NCBI GenBank assembly: GCA_902362705.1
Contig: CABIXK010000007.1
Span: forward strand, 21,607-85,606
Direction: 5' to 3'
DNA length: 64,000 nucleotides
Origin: Rikenellaceae bacterium
GTDB taxonomy: Bacteria; Bacteroidota; Bacteroidia; Bacteroidales; Rikenellaceae
Part shown: positions 55,086 through 63,748 of the stretch, one piece after another
How the letters are laid out: each line of letters starts with the position of its first letter
Numbering within the stretch: position 1 is the stretch's first letter
Program-made: the position numbers and the translations under genes
The notes under the pieces: generated by a model
What the model was told of the DNA's origin: nothing
Seen by the model: only the letters and a program-made list of their open reading frames with translations
Databases searched by the model: none

Positions 55086-56066
55086 GTGAACCGTTTCGGA
55101 CACAAATTCCGCCTCACGCTCTGGGGCGAGTCGCACGGGCCGGAGATCGGCCTTACGATCGACGGCCTGCCGGCAGGCCTGCCGCTCGCCGAGGCCGACT
55201 TCGAGGCCGACCTCTCCCGCCGCCGCGCAGGCGCCGGCGGCACCACTGCGCGCCGCGAGGAGGACCGCCCCGAGATCGTGGCGGGGCTCTACCGCGGCCA
55301 TACGACCGGGGCGCCGCTCGCGATCCGCTTCGCCAACGCCGACACGCGCCCCGCCGACTACGCGCCCACGGCCGCCGAGTGCCACGACCGCCCGTCGCAC
55401 GCCGACCGGGCCGCCGCCGAGCGCTTCGCGGGGTGGAACGACCCGCGCGGCGGGGGCCACTTCTCGGGCCGCGTCACGGTGGCGCTGGTGGCCGCGGGCG
55501 TGGTCGCCAAGCGGCTGCTGCCCGCGGAGGTGCGCTTCGCCACGCGCATCGCCGAGCTGGGCGGCTGCTCCGACCCCGCGCGTTTCGACGCGCTGCTGCG
55601 CGAAGCCGCGGCCGCGGGCGATTCGCTCGGCGCCGTCGTCGAGTGCCGCGTCGCGGGGCTTCCCGCGGGCCTGGGCGAACCCTTCTTCGACTCCACGGAG
55701 AGCCTCGTGGCCCACCTGCTCTTCGCCATCCCCGGCATCAAGGGAGTGGAGTTCGGCAGCGGATTCGCCGCCGCCCGCATGCGCGGCTCGGAGCACAACG
55801 ACCCCATCGCCGACGCCGCGGGCCGCACGGCGACCAACCATGCCGGCGGCATCGCCGGCGGGCTGACCAACGGCAACGAGCTGGCGGTGCGCGTCGCCTT
55901 CAAGCCCACGGCGAGCATCGCCCGCGAACAACTCACCTGGAACCGCGCGACGGGCCGCATGGAGCCGCTCGCCGTCGGCGGCCGCCACGACACGTCGATC
56001 GCCCTGCGCGGCGCCGTGGTCGCCGAGGCGGCCGTCGCCATCGCACTGGCCGAACTCTCGCTATGA
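55086..56066 (+). CDS. aroC: Chorismate synthase, short variant
   Basis: 326 residues, shorter than the usual 350-360. It has FGHKFRLTLWGESHGPEIG at the start, RRRAGAGG, the RPSHAD motif, NDPRGGGHFSGRVT, GSEHNDP and ATNHAGGIAGG, so FMN/EPSP-binding motifs are present. The central NDPRGGGHFSGR form and the lack of about 30 mid-protein residues resemble the AroC clade I associate with Clostridia rather than the E. coli-type; that comparison is from memory. The start is GTG; the frame open upstream is repeat DNA. ATGA overlap with prmC. Confidence 0.9.
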   Translation: MNRFGHKFRLTLWGESHGPEIGLTIDGLPAGLPLAEADFEADLSRRRAGAGGTTARREEDRPEIVAGLYRGHTTGAPLAIRFANADTRPADYAPTAAECHDRPSHADRAAAERFAGWNDPRGGGHFSGRVTVALVAAGVVAKRLLPAEVRFATRIAELGGCSDPARFDALLREAAAAGDSLGAVVECRVAGLPAGLGEPFFDSTESLVAHLLFAIPGIKGVEFGSGFAAARMRGSEHNDPIADAAGRTATNHAGGIAGGLTNGNELAVRVAFKPTASIAREQLTWNRATGRMEPLAVGGRHDTSIALRGAVVAEAAVAIALAELSL

Positions 56067-56920
56067 ACCAGCCGCAGATCCTGACCCGCCGCGAGGCCGT
56101 GGAGCGCATCCGCGCGGCCGTCGCCCCGCTCTACGACGAGCGCGAGGCGCAGGCGGTCGCCCGCCGGGCCGTCGCCGACCTGGGCGGCCTCTCCGACTCG
56201 GCGCTCATGGCCGACCCCGCGGCGGCGGTCGCCATCGAGGGCTTCGACGACGCCGTGCGAAGGCTCGCCGAGGGGTGCCCCGTGCAGTACGTCACCGGCC
56301 GGGCCGACTTCTGCGGCCGCCGCTTCGCCGCGGGCGAGGGGGTGCTGATCCCCCGCCCCGAGACCGAGGAGCTGGCGGCCCTGGTCATCGGCCACGAGCG
56401 CCGCGCCCGCGCGCTGCTCGACGTGGGCACGGGCAGCGGCTGCATCGCCGCCACGCTCGCCCTCGAGCTCCCCGATGCCGAGGTCTCGGCCGCCGACATC
56501 TCCCCCGCGGCGCTCGCGCTGGCCGAGGCCAACTGCCGGGCGCTGGGTGCGCGCGTGGCGATCCGCCGCGCCGATGCGCTGGGCGACCTTGCGGAGGTCT
56601 TCCCCGGGCCATTCGACGCGATCGTCTCCAACCCGCCCTACGTCCCGGCCTCGGACCGCGCGACGATGCACCCCAACGTGCGCGACCACGAGCCCGCGGA
56701 GGCGCTCTTCGTGCCCGACGACGACCCGCTGCGCTTCTACCGCGCCATCGCCCGCGCCGGGCGCGGCATGCTCCGCCCCGGCGGCTCGCTCTACTTCGAG
56801 ATCTACCACCGCACGGCCGACGCCATGCGCCGCATGCTCGCCGAGGAGGGCTACGCCGAGATCCGCATCCTCGACGACATGAACGGAAAACCCCGCATCG
56901 CATGGAGCCGTCTTCGGTAA
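56063..56920 (+). CDS. prmC: Release-factor glutamine methyltransferase
   Basis: 285 residues. The SAM loop LLDVGTGSGCIAATLAL (about 117-133) and the substrate-Gln motif SNPPYVP (about 190-196) define PrmC. It methylates the GGQ glutamine of RF1 and RF2. The start at 56063 overlaps the aroC stop as ATGA, and the recX gene begins inside its 3' end. Confidence 0.94.
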   Translation: MNQPQILTRREAVERIRAAVAPLYDEREAQAVARRAVADLGGLSDSALMADPAAAVAIEGFDDAVRRLAEGCPVQYVTGRADFCGRRFAAGEGVLIPRPETEELAALVIGHERRARALLDVGTGSGCIAATLALELPDAEVSAADISPAALALAEANCRALGARVAIRRADALGDLAEVFPGPFDAIVSNPPYVPASDRATMHPNVRDHEPAEALFVPDDDPLRFYRAIARAGRGMLRPGGSLYFEIYHRTADAMRRMLAEEGYAEIRILDDMNGKPRIAWSRLR

Positions 56921-57432
56921 AACCCAGGCGGGCCAAGACGCCCGACGAGGCCCTCGCGGCCCTCATGCGGCTCTGCGCCCGGGCCGAGAAGTGCGCCGGC
57001 GACGCGCGGCGGCTCATGCGCGGCTGGGGCCTCGGCGCCTCCGACGCCGAGCGGGTGCTCGCGCGCCTCGTGGCCGACCGCTTCATCGACGACGGCCGCT
57101 ACGCCGCGGCTTTCGTGCGCGAGAAGCTGCGCCTGAGCGGCTGGGGCGCCTACAAGATCCGCACGGCGCTCCGACGCAAGGAGATCGCCCGCGAGACGAT
57201 CGAGGCGGCGCTCTCCGAGGCGCTCGGCGCCTCCGATCCCGCGCAGCTGGCCGGGCGGCTCGACGCCCAGCTGCGGCGCAAGGCCCGCACGACGAAGGCT
57301 GCGACGCCGCGCGAGCTGAAAACCAAGCTGATCCGCTACGGCCTCTCGCTGGGCCACGACTACGAGGCGGTCCTCGCGGCCGCCGGGCGGATCGTAACCC
57401 AGGACGAACCATGCGACGAATATCTCTTCTGA
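56902..57432 (+). CDS. recX: RecX-type regulatory protein
   Basis: 176 residues. Three-helix RecX repeats can be seen: RLMRGWGLGASDAERVLARLVADRFIDD, GRYAAAFVREKLRLSGWG, and the KLIRYGLSLGHDYEAVLAA end. RecX binds RecA filaments and limits their activity. The start ATG at 56902 lies 19 bases before the prmC stop; no good start exists after the stop. It overlaps the next gene by 22 bases. Confidence 0.9.
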   Translation: MEPSSVKPRRAKTPDEALAALMRLCARAEKCAGDARRLMRGWGLGASDAERVLARLVADRFIDDGRYAAAFVREKLRLSGWGAYKIRTALRRKEIARETIEAALSEALGASDPAQLAGRLDAQLRRKARTTKAATPRELKTKLIRYGLSLGHDYEAVLAAAGRIVTQDEPCDEYLF

Positions 57433-59156
57433 TCCTCCTCGCCGCCGCGGCCTGCGGGGCCCGTGCCGCCGCACCGCGCGACTACGCTTTCCCCGTGCGC
57501 GACGCAGCGCGTCTCTATGCGGCCAACTTCGGCGAGATGCGCCCGGGCCACTTCCACGCGGGCATCGACATCAAGACCGACGGCGCGGAGGGCAAGCCCC
57601 TGGTGGCCGCCGACGACGGCTACGTCTCGCGCGTCACCGTGGCACCCGGCGGCTACGGGCGGGCCCTCTATCTCACCCTCGCCGACGGCACGACGGCCGT
57701 CTACGGCCACCTGCAGCGCTTCCGCGACGACATCGAGCGGCATGTCGAGGCCGAACGGCGGCGGAGACGCGCCAACGGCGTCGACCTGCACTTCGGGCCC
57801 GAGGCGTGGCCCGTGCGGCGGGGCGACCGCGTGGGGCTCTCGGGCAACAGCGGCTCGTCGATGGGCCCCCACCTCCACTACGAACTGCGCGAGACGGCCT
57901 CGGGCCGCCGCCTCAACATCGTACGCGAGGGCATAGTCCGCCCCCACGACGACCTGCCGCCCCGCATCCTGCGCCTCCACTACGCGGAGATAGACTCGCT
58001 CGACGGAGTATGCGTGCGCGCCCCCATGCAGAGCTACCCCATCCTCCGCACCGCCGACGGCAGCTACCGCCCCTCGCGGCGCGAGGCGGTGGAGGTGGGG
58101 CGCCGGGGCTACTTCGTCGCCGAGGTCACCGACCGCCGCAACGGCGTGCACAACACCTTCGGCATCTGGCGCTTGACGGCCTGGATCGACGGCGAGCGCT
58201 ACTTCGAGTACCGCATGGATGGCTTCACGCCCGACCTGGCGCGCTGCTGCGACGCCGTGAGCTGCTACCCCCTGCAGCTCGACAGCCGCTGCGAGGCGAT
58301 CCGCCTGGCGCAGCTCGACCGCGCACCCGCCTGCTTCTACCCCTGCATGGTCGGGCGAGGCGTGGTGCGCACCGAGCCCGGAGAGCGGCGCCGCCTGCGC
58401 ATCGAGGTCGAGGACGACTGCGGCAACCGTTCGTCGGTCGAGATCGACCTGGTGGGCCGCACGGGCAGCTTCCGCGCCCGACGCAGCGCCCCCGACGCCG
58501 ACAGCACGGCACGCCCGGAGCACCTGCTGCACCCCGACCGTCAGGCGACGCTCGGCATCGGCCGCGAGGCCACCTGCCGCATCCCCGCCGGAGCGCTCTA
58601 CGAGCCCCTCTTCTGCCGCCCGGCCCGGCGCCCGGCACCCTGCGCGCCCGAAGGGGTCGTCGTCCTCTCGCCCGCCTACCGATTCCTCGAAGCCACCACC
58701 CCGCTGCGGCAGGCTGCGCAGATCGCCGTGGCGGCCTCCGTGCCCCGCTCCCTGCGGCTGCGTGCCGCCCTGGCCCGCACCACCCGCCGCGGCGGGCTCG
58801 CCTTCGTCGGGGGACACTACACCGAGGGGCGCATCGCCGCCTCGTGCCGCACGGCGGGCGACTTCGCGGTGGTGGCCGACACGATGCCGCCCCGCATCCG
58901 CCCGCTCTTCGAAGAGGGTGCCGACCTCTCGTCGGCCGAGATGCTGCGCTTCCGCGTCGGCGACAACTTCTCGGGCGTGGCCTCCTGTACGCTGCGCATC
59001 GACGGCGAGTGGGTCCCCTGCGACCGCTACCCCGTGCAGTCGCTCCTCTTCCACCGCTTCGACGGACAGGGCGGGCGGCGGCGCCACGAGGCGGAGCTCA
59101 CCGTCACCGACGCCTCGGGCAACACGGCGCGGTGGAGGGGCGTATTTTTCCGATGA
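57411..59156 (+). CDS. M23-family peptidase (LytM/LysM-type) with long C-terminal part
   Basis: 581 residues. A signal peptide (ISLLILLAAAACGARAA) precedes a M23 domain at about 25-175: HxxxD (His49, Asp53 in HFHAGIDIK) and HLH (about 157-159 in GPHLHYEL). The remaining 400 residues have Cys-rich beta-type sequence (RCCDAVSCY, CRTAGDF) with Ig-like patterns typical of Bacteroidetes M23 proteins. It would cut peptidoglycan cross-bridges or act as an amidase activator. The start overlaps recX. Confidence 0.9.
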   Translation: MRRISLLILLAAAACGARAAAPRDYAFPVRDAARLYAANFGEMRPGHFHAGIDIKTDGAEGKPLVAADDGYVSRVTVAPGGYGRALYLTLADGTTAVYGHLQRFRDDIERHVEAERRRRRANGVDLHFGPEAWPVRRGDRVGLSGNSGSSMGPHLHYELRETASGRRLNIVREGIVRPHDDLPPRILRLHYAEIDSLDGVCVRAPMQSYPILRTADGSYRPSRREAVEVGRRGYFVAEVTDRRNGVHNTFGIWRLTAWIDGERYFEYRMDGFTPDLARCCDAVSCYPLQLDSRCEAIRLAQLDRAPACFYPCMVGRGVVRTEPGERRRLRIEVEDDCGNRSSVEIDLVGRTGSFRARRSAPDADSTARPEHLLHPDRQATLGIGREATCRIPAGALYEPLFCRPARRPAPCAPEGVVVLSPAYRFLEATTPLRQAAQIAVAASVPRSLRLRAALARTTRRGGLAFVGGHYTEGRIAASCRTAGDFAVVADTMPPRIRPLFEEGADLSSAEMLRFRVGDNFSGVASCTLRIDGEWVPCDRYPVQSLLFHRFDGQGGRRRHEAELTVTDASGNTARWRGVFFR

Positions 59157-59183
59157 AAATGCGTGCGATCCGTGAAAAATGAT

Positions 59184-59191
59184 TACCTTTG
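59184..59191 (+). promoter_or_regulatory. -7 element of the response-regulator gene
   Basis: TACCTTTG 25 bp before the ATG at 59217. No good TTTG at 19-21 bp was found. Confidence 0.6.
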
Positions 59192-59216
59192 CCCGACAAA
59201 GAATCCGTCGAACGTC

Positions 59217-59615
59217 ATGACCGAACCCGTACAACAGCCCCGTCGCGCACTGATCCTCATCGCCGACGACGTGGAAAGCAACTACAAGTTGCTGGAAATC
59301 ATCCTGCGCAAGCAGTATGATCTGCTCTGGGCCAAGAACGGACGCGAAGCCGTCGACCTCGCGCTCGAACACCGCCCCGACGCCGTACTGATGGATATCA
59401 AGATGCCCGTGATGGACGGCATCGAAGCCCTGAAGGAGATCCGGCGCCACTCGAGCGAGATCCCCGTCATCATGCAGACCGCCTACGCTTTCGACTCGGA
59501 CCGCCGCATCGCCGAGGAGGCCGGCTGCAACGGATTCCTCACCAAGCCGGTGCGCCCGCGCGAGCTGCAGGCCTGCCTCGACCGCAGCCTCCATCCGCAA
59601 ACCTCCGAGGCATAA
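59217..59615 (+). CDS. Single-domain response regulator
   Basis: 132 residues, only a receiver domain: acidic pair IADDVESN, phospho-acceptor Asp in AVLMDIKMPVMDG (about 63), the Thr in MQTAYAF and Lys in FLTKPVRP. With no output domain it probably acts in a phosphorelay or on a partner protein. The kinase is not adjacent. Six bases after the stop there is a run of nine G (59621-59629); the rest of 59616-59837 is GC-rich without a clear feature. Confidence 0.92.
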   Translation: MTEPVQQPRRALILIADDVESNYKLLEIILRKQYDLLWAKNGREAVDLALEHRPDAVLMDIKMPVMDGIEALKEIRRHSSEIPVIMQTAYAFDSDRRIAEEAGCNGFLTKPVRPRELQACLDRSLHPQTSEA

Positions 59616-59837
59616 CGCTTGGGGGGGGGCGTCGAGGGGCCGGAGAAAGACGAACGGAGAGCATCGCCGAGAACATCTCGGGGAGCGACTGGGGAGGCGT
59701 CGCCGGCATCTCCGAAAGGCGCCGGGAAGCGCCGCCGAAGCACAGAGCGGCCCCGACACGATGCGGGAAGCGCCGCCCGGGCGGATCGCCGCCGAACAAG
59801 CCGCCGCGCAGAGGCCGCCGCCCTCTGCCCTACATAC

Positions 59838-59911
59838 GGTCTCGTAGCTCAGTTGGATAGAGCAACAGCCTTCTAAGCTGTCGGTCGTGGGTTCGAATCC
59901 CGCCGGGATCA
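59838..59911 (+). tRNA. tRNA-Arg (anticodon TCT)
   Basis: A cloverleaf folds: acceptor GGTCTCG with CGGGATC (two wobble pairs), D arm GCTC/GAGC, anticodon stem around CTTCTAA (anticodon TCT), variable loop, and T arm with GTTCGAATC. The CCA end is not encoded. A hairpin terminator follows at once. Confidence 0.95.
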
Positions 59912-59918
59912 CTCGAAA

Positions 59919-59960
59919 CGCAAGCCGATTCTTAAAATAGAATCAGCTTGCGTAATTTTT
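59919..59960 (+). terminator. Terminator of the tRNA gene
   Basis: CGCAAGC and GATTCT pair with AGAATC and GCTTGCG around TAAAAT (one mismatch), followed by TAATTTTT. Confidence 0.8.
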
Positions 59961-59977
59961 ACAAGACCTAATTGATA

Positions 59978-61531
59978 ATGAAACACCTTGCTTTATTGAT
60001 TGCGATTATGAGTGCCGGCTCTTTAGCCGGATGTCATAAAAATGAACCTGCATCTCCGATTACTCCGGATACTCCAATTCTTACAATTCCCACATACTCA
60101 TATAATATTTCGCCGATTCCGAACAATCAAACACAACTTTGTTTTACCGTAAATACTGATTGGGAAATATCGATTGAATACGAAGAAAATAATTCTGGCT
60201 GGCTATCGGCAACGCCTATGAAAGGTCAAGCAGGAGATATTGAAGTATCGATTATAGGAGCAGCATATTTCCGTGACGTCGATCGTAAAGCTTTTATCGA
60301 AATTCAATACGGGGATCAAAAACAACGCTTAAGCATTACACAAAACGGGCTCAATGAAACCACAGAAATCACCAGTGCCTTTGACCCATATTTTGCAGCA
60401 GAACTGCAAAGGCGCAAATACATCTCCGACGCAAAGCACATACAAGCAAAAGATGTCAAAAATATTACAAAGTTATATATTTCTGATGCAGCCACAAAAC
60501 TGACATCATTGAAAGGGATAGAATATTTCCATGAATTACAAACGCTACTTTGCGCCAATAACCAGATAGAGACACTGGATATTAGCAAAAATTTCCGATT
60601 AGCAATCCTTGAATGCGGCAGCAATCAATTAACAGAAATTGACACCAGCCAAAATACAGAATTGACTGCTCTCTATTGCGAAAACAACAAACTCTCCTCT
60701 TTAGATATCAGCAACAATATAGAATTAGCAGATTTATCGTGTTCTTTCAATCCGCTAAAATGTTTAGATATCAGCAACAATATAAAATTAACTGGATTAG
60801 TATGTGCAGATAACGGACTAGTATCATTGGATATTAGCCACAATCCCGATTTATCGTTTTTAGGTTGTCCTTTAAACCAACTGACATCGTTAAATGTAAG
60901 TAACAATTTGGCATTAAGCAGCTTATTATGTTATAACAATAAACTTCCCTCATTAGATCTCACACACAATTCTCAGCTAATCACCCTGAATTGTTCTGAC
61001 AATCTATTAACTTCAATAAACATTAGCAACTCTTTACAAGTAGTCAGTTGCCATAACAATCTTTTGACTTCCTTAAACATCGGTCATTGCACTGAGCTAC
61101 AGACCATAAATTGTGAAAATAATCAATTATCGACTTTAGACATAACACAAAACCAATATCTTACAGGACTTTATTGCTCTCATAATCAATTACACGACAT
61201 AGACACATCTCAAAACAGCTATTTACATATACTGTTTTGCGACAATAATTATTTAGAAAAATTAGACACCACTAAAAATTACGGATTGAACGAACTGGAT
61301 TGTTCTCATAATCATCTAACCGAATCCGATTTAACGTGGAATGGAAAGTTGGAACATTTCAGTTGCCACAACAATCCTGGCAACGACGGCGTTTTCCAAG
61401 TAAAAGCATGGTTCAACAACGACAACATACCAATCGAGAATGAGAATGGCCCATGTTTTTTCACCTCGGGATATTGGGAATATAATGGAGAAACGATACG
61501 CATTCAGTATAAAGATGTTTGGTATAACTAA
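59978..61531 (+). CDS. BACON and leucine-rich-repeat lipoprotein, AT-rich
   Basis: About 517 residues. A lipobox (SLAGC) opens it. Residues of about 40-125 fit a BACON domain (NTDWEIS, WLSATPMKGQAG, RLSITQNG). About 13 leucine-rich repeats of 21 residues follow (LxxLxCxxNxLxxLDIS), with a regularly placed Cys, then a C-terminal YWEYNGETIRIQYK. It is probably a surface protein for binding polymers or host glycoproteins. Base use is obviously AT-rich compared with every neighbour, and the codons differ, so it looks horizontally acquired. It sits between tRNA-Arg and rpsP. Confidence 0.9.
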   Translation: MKHLALLIAIMSAGSLAGCHKNEPASPITPDTPILTIPTYSYNISPIPNNQTQLCFTVNTDWEISIEYEENNSGWLSATPMKGQAGDIEVSIIGAAYFRDVDRKAFIEIQYGDQKQRLSITQNGLNETTEITSAFDPYFAAELQRRKYISDAKHIQAKDVKNITKLYISDAATKLTSLKGIEYFHELQTLLCANNQIETLDISKNFRLAILECGSNQLTEIDTSQNTELTALYCENNKLSSLDISNNIELADLSCSFNPLKCLDISNNIKLTGLVCADNGLVSLDISHNPDLSFLGCPLNQLTSLNVSNNLALSSLLCYNNKLPSLDLTHNSQLITLNCSDNLLTSINISNSLQVVSCHNNLLTSLNIGHCTELQTINCENNQLSTLDITQNQYLTGLYCSHNQLHDIDTSQNSYLHILFCDNNYLEKLDTTKNYGLNELDCSHNHLTESDLTWNGKLEHFSCHNNPGNDGVFQVKAWFNNDNIPIENENGPCFFTSGYWEYNGETIRIQYKDVWYN

Positions 61532-61553
61532 TCCGTTATTTTCCCCTGAAAAT

Positions 61554-61585
61554 TTTGGCCGGGCGGAATATTTTGCCTACATTTG
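61554..61585 (+). promoter_or_regulatory. Promoter of rpsP
   Basis: TTTG (61554-61557), 20-bp spacer, TACATTTG (61578-61585), about 60 bp before the rpsP ATG. It also shows that the LRR gene is not part of the rpsP transcript start. Confidence 0.85.
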
Positions 61586-61646
61586 CAGGCTTTATGGCCC
61601 GAAAGGGTTGAGCGTTACTAATCATTCATCAAAATTTTAAAGCGAA

Positions 61647-62192
61647 ATGGCTGTTAAAATTCGTCTGGCACGCCACGGTAAGAAGGGCTACGCCTTCTAT
61701 CATGTCGTTGCCGCAGATAGCAGAGCGCCGCGTGACGGTAAATTCATCGAGAAGCTGGGTACCTACAACCCCAACACGAATCCTGCTACGATCGATCTGG
61801 ACTTCGAGAAAGCCCTGAATTGGTTACTCAAAGGCGCACAACCCACCGACACCTGCCGTGCCATCCTCTCCTACAAGGGCGTGATGATGAAGAAGCACCT
61901 GCTGGGCGGCGTCGCCAAGGGCGCCTTCACCGAGGCCGAGGCCGAGGCCCGCTTCAACAAGTGGCTCGAGGGCAAGAGCGGCCGCATCGAGGCCAAGACC
62001 AACAAGCTCGCTTCGGACGCCAAGTCGGCCGAGAAGGCTCGTCTGGCCGCCGAGGCCAAGGTGAACGAGGAGCGTGCGAAGGCCATCGCCGAGAAGAAGG
62101 CCGCAGCCGAGGCTGCCGCCCGAGAGGCCGCCGAGGCTGCTGCTGCTGCCGAGGCTCCCGCCGAGGAGGCTTCGGAGGCCGCTGCTGAATAG
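61647..62192 (+). CDS. rpsP: 30S ribosomal protein S16 with helical extension
   Basis: 181 residues. Residues 1-80 are S16 ([49 protein letters not shown]). Beyond it lies an Ala/Lys/Glu-rich helical tail to residue 181, a usual Bacteroidetes feature. rpsP is followed by rimM after a 577-bp gap with a promoter array rather than directly. Confidence 0.96.
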   Translation: MAVKIRLARHGKKGYAFYHVVAADSRAPRDGKFIEKLGTYNPNTNPATIDLDFEKALNWLLKGAQPTDTCRAILSYKGVMMKKHLLGGVAKGAFTEAEAEARFNKWLEGKSGRIEAKTNKLASDAKSAEKARLAAEAKVNEERAKAIAEKKAAAEAAAREAAEAAAAAEAPAEEASEAAAE

Positions 62193-62211
62193 CACGATCC
62201 CCCGTCGGAAT

Positions 62212-62246
62212 AAAACGGCAGACGCACGATGCGCCTGCCGTTTTTT
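62212..62246 (+). terminator. Terminator of rpsP
   Basis: AAAACGGCAG-CGCA and TGCG-CTGCCGTTTTTT around CGA. Strong intrinsic terminator, so rimM needs its own promoter. Confidence 0.9.
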
Positions 62247-62315
62247 CGTCCCGGGGCCGGCCGCAGCGCCGACCCCGAGGGAAGGGGCTGCGGGTCGTCC
62301 GAGCGGCTCCGCCCC

Positions 62316-62710
62316 GGCAGCGACGAACCTCGCGGGCGCTCGACTTTCCGTATCTTTGGATTCGCCCAAGATACATCGCCTCGGCAAAATGCGAGCGAAC
62401 CCGGCTTATCCGTATCTTTGGCTGCGCCGAAGATACTCCATCTCGGCAGAAACAAACCTTGCTGACGCTCGACTTTCCGTATCTTTGGCTGCGCCCAAGA
62501 TACGTCGCCTCGGCAAAATGCGAGCGAACCCGGCTTATTCGTATCTTTGGCTGCGCCGAAGATACTCCATCTCGGCAGAAACAAACCTTGCTGACGCTCG
62601 ATTTTCGTATCTTTGGCTTCGCCGAAGATACGTCGCCTCGGCAAAATGCGAGCGAACCCGGCTTATCCGTATCTTTGGCTGCGCCGAAGATACGTCGCCT
62701 CGGCAAAATG
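62316..62710 (+). repeat. 129-bp tandem array of palindromes with TATCTTTG boxes
   Basis: Three copies of a 129-bp unit. Each unit contains two copies of a 25-bp palindrome (GTATCTTTGGC-n3-GCCGAAGATAC with small variants) at 62350, 62412, 62479, 62541, 62607 and 62669, separated by two alternating flanks (CGGCAAAATGCGAGCGAACC... and CGGCAGAAACAAACCTTGC...). Each palindrome contains a perfect plus-strand -7 box TATCTTTG. No gene is supported in 62193-62769. Confidence 0.92.
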
Positions 62711-62718
62711 CAAATAAA

Positions 62719-62751
62719 TTTGCTTTTGCCCTCGGCTTATCCGTATCTTTG
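62719..62751 (+). promoter_or_regulatory. Promoter of rimM
   Basis: TTTG (62719-62722), 21-bp spacer, TATCTTTG (62744-62751), 18 bp before the ATG. The left part (CTCGGCTTATCCGTATCTTTG) is shared with the tandem array, but the right arm of the palindrome is missing and the TTTG is new. Confidence 0.8.
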
Positions 62752-62769
62752 CAAAAACGAACCTTCGCA

Positions 62770-63309
62770 ATGAAAACTCCCGCAGGCAGGATCAACCGCC
62801 TTTTCGGCACCGAGGGGGGCGTGATGCTCTCGCTCTACGCCCCGTTCCCCGACGACTTCGCCCCCGCGACCACCCCCCTCTTCGTCACGATCGACGGCCT
62901 GGAGGTGCCCCTCTGGTGCAGCCGCTTCGAGCGGCGCGGGCAGACGGGCGCCGTGGCGGCGTTCGACGACCTGGACACCGAGCGCCGGGCCGAGGAGTTG
63001 CTGGGGCTCGAGTTCCGCATCGAGGTGACGGAGGAGGCAGCCGACGACGACGAGTTCTACATGGAGGACCTCATAGGCTTCGAGGCCGAGGCCGAGCTGA
63101 TCGCCGAGGAGCAGGGGGCCCACCGCACCGTGCACGGACGCCTGGCGGACTACTACGACAGCGAGGCCAACCCCCTGTTCGAGCTGGAGCTGGAGGGGCG
63201 CGCGGTGCTGGTGCCCGCCGCAGAAGAGTTCATCGCCCGCATCGACTTTGAGGGCCGGCGCATCAAGTTCGTACTGCCCGAAGGGCTCATCGACCTGCAA
63301 ACGCGATGA
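62770..63309 (+). CDS. rimM: Ribosome maturation factor RimM
   Basis: 179 residues. The N-terminal barrel is recognisable in [25 protein letters not shown] and [18 protein letters not shown]; the C-terminal PRC barrel in [32 protein letters not shown] and LPEGLIDL. It binds S19 during 30S head assembly. Sequence is diverged but position after rpsP supports the call. ATGA overlap with the next gene. Confidence 0.87.
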   Translation: MKTPAGRINRLFGTEGGVMLSLYAPFPDDFAPATTPLFVTIDGLEVPLWCSRFERRGQTGAVAAFDDLDTERRAEELLGLEFRIEVTEEAADDDEFYMEDLIGFEAEAELIAEEQGAHRTVHGRLADYYDSEANPLFELELEGRAVLVPAAEEFIARIDFEGRRIKFVLPEGLIDLQTR

Positions 63310-63746
63310 AGCTCCGCATCGAACCCTTCGACCGTCTGACAGCAGGCGAGCTGTTCGCCGTGCTGCGGCTCCGGCAGGCGGTCTTCTACCTCGAGCAGCG
63401 GGTCGACTGCGAGGAGCTCGACGCGCTCGATCCCCGTGCCGTGCACCTGTGGTGCGCGGCCGACGACGGCCCGACGGTCGCCTGCCTGCGCATCCTGCCG
63501 CCGGGCGTGCGCTACGACGAAGCCTCGGTGGGGCGCGTGGCCGTGGCGGCCGCATGGCGCCGGCGCGGTGTGGCCCGCGGGATGATGCGCGCTGCACTGG
63601 AGTACATCGACCGCACGTGGAGCGCGCCGGTGCGTATCTCGTCGCAGGAGTACGTGGTTCCGTTCTACGAATCGCTGGGGTTCGAGGTCGTATCGGAGAC
63701 CTACGCGGAGGCGGGGATTCCGCACCGCAGCATGTTACGCAGATAG
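63306..63746 (+). CDS. GNAT acetyltransferase, ElaA-like
   Basis: 146 residues. [25 protein letters not shown] is typical of ElaA, and the acetyl-CoA motif is [18 protein letters not shown] (about 79-96). The end [26 protein letters not shown] is also ElaA-like. The acceptor substrate is unknown. It overlaps rimM by four bases and mnmA starts two bases after its stop. Confidence 0.9.
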   Translation: MKLRIEPFDRLTAGELFAVLRLRQAVFYLEQRVDCEELDALDPRAVHLWCAADDGPTVACLRILPPGVRYDEASVGRVAVAAAWRRRGVARGMMRAALEYIDRTWSAPVRISSQEYVVPFYESLGFEVVSETYAEAGIPHRSMLRR

Positions 63747-63748
63747 CT

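Noticed and set aside
55086..56066. aroC as a truncated pseudogene
   Set aside because: All active-site motifs are present, the start and stop fit the neighbours with an ATGA overlap, and the missing residues are at a variable middle segment.
59621..59629. Run of nine G after the response-regulator stop as a phase-variable site
   Set aside because: It lies 3' of the gene and does not fall in any reading frame or promoter I can support.
59838..61560. Integrated element with attachment sites at tRNA-Arg
   Set aside because: No copy of the tRNA 3' end was found downstream of the LRR gene and there is no integrase; only composition argues for transfer.
62316..62710. Possible CRISPR array
   Set aside because: The repeats are a 129-bp tandem unit with near-identical flanks, not short repeats with unique spacers, and no cas gene is near.
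62074..63309. N-terminal extension of rimM through the repeat array
   Set aside because: The extension would be translated from repeats and across the rpsP terminator; a proper promoter and the ATG at 62770 explain the gene.
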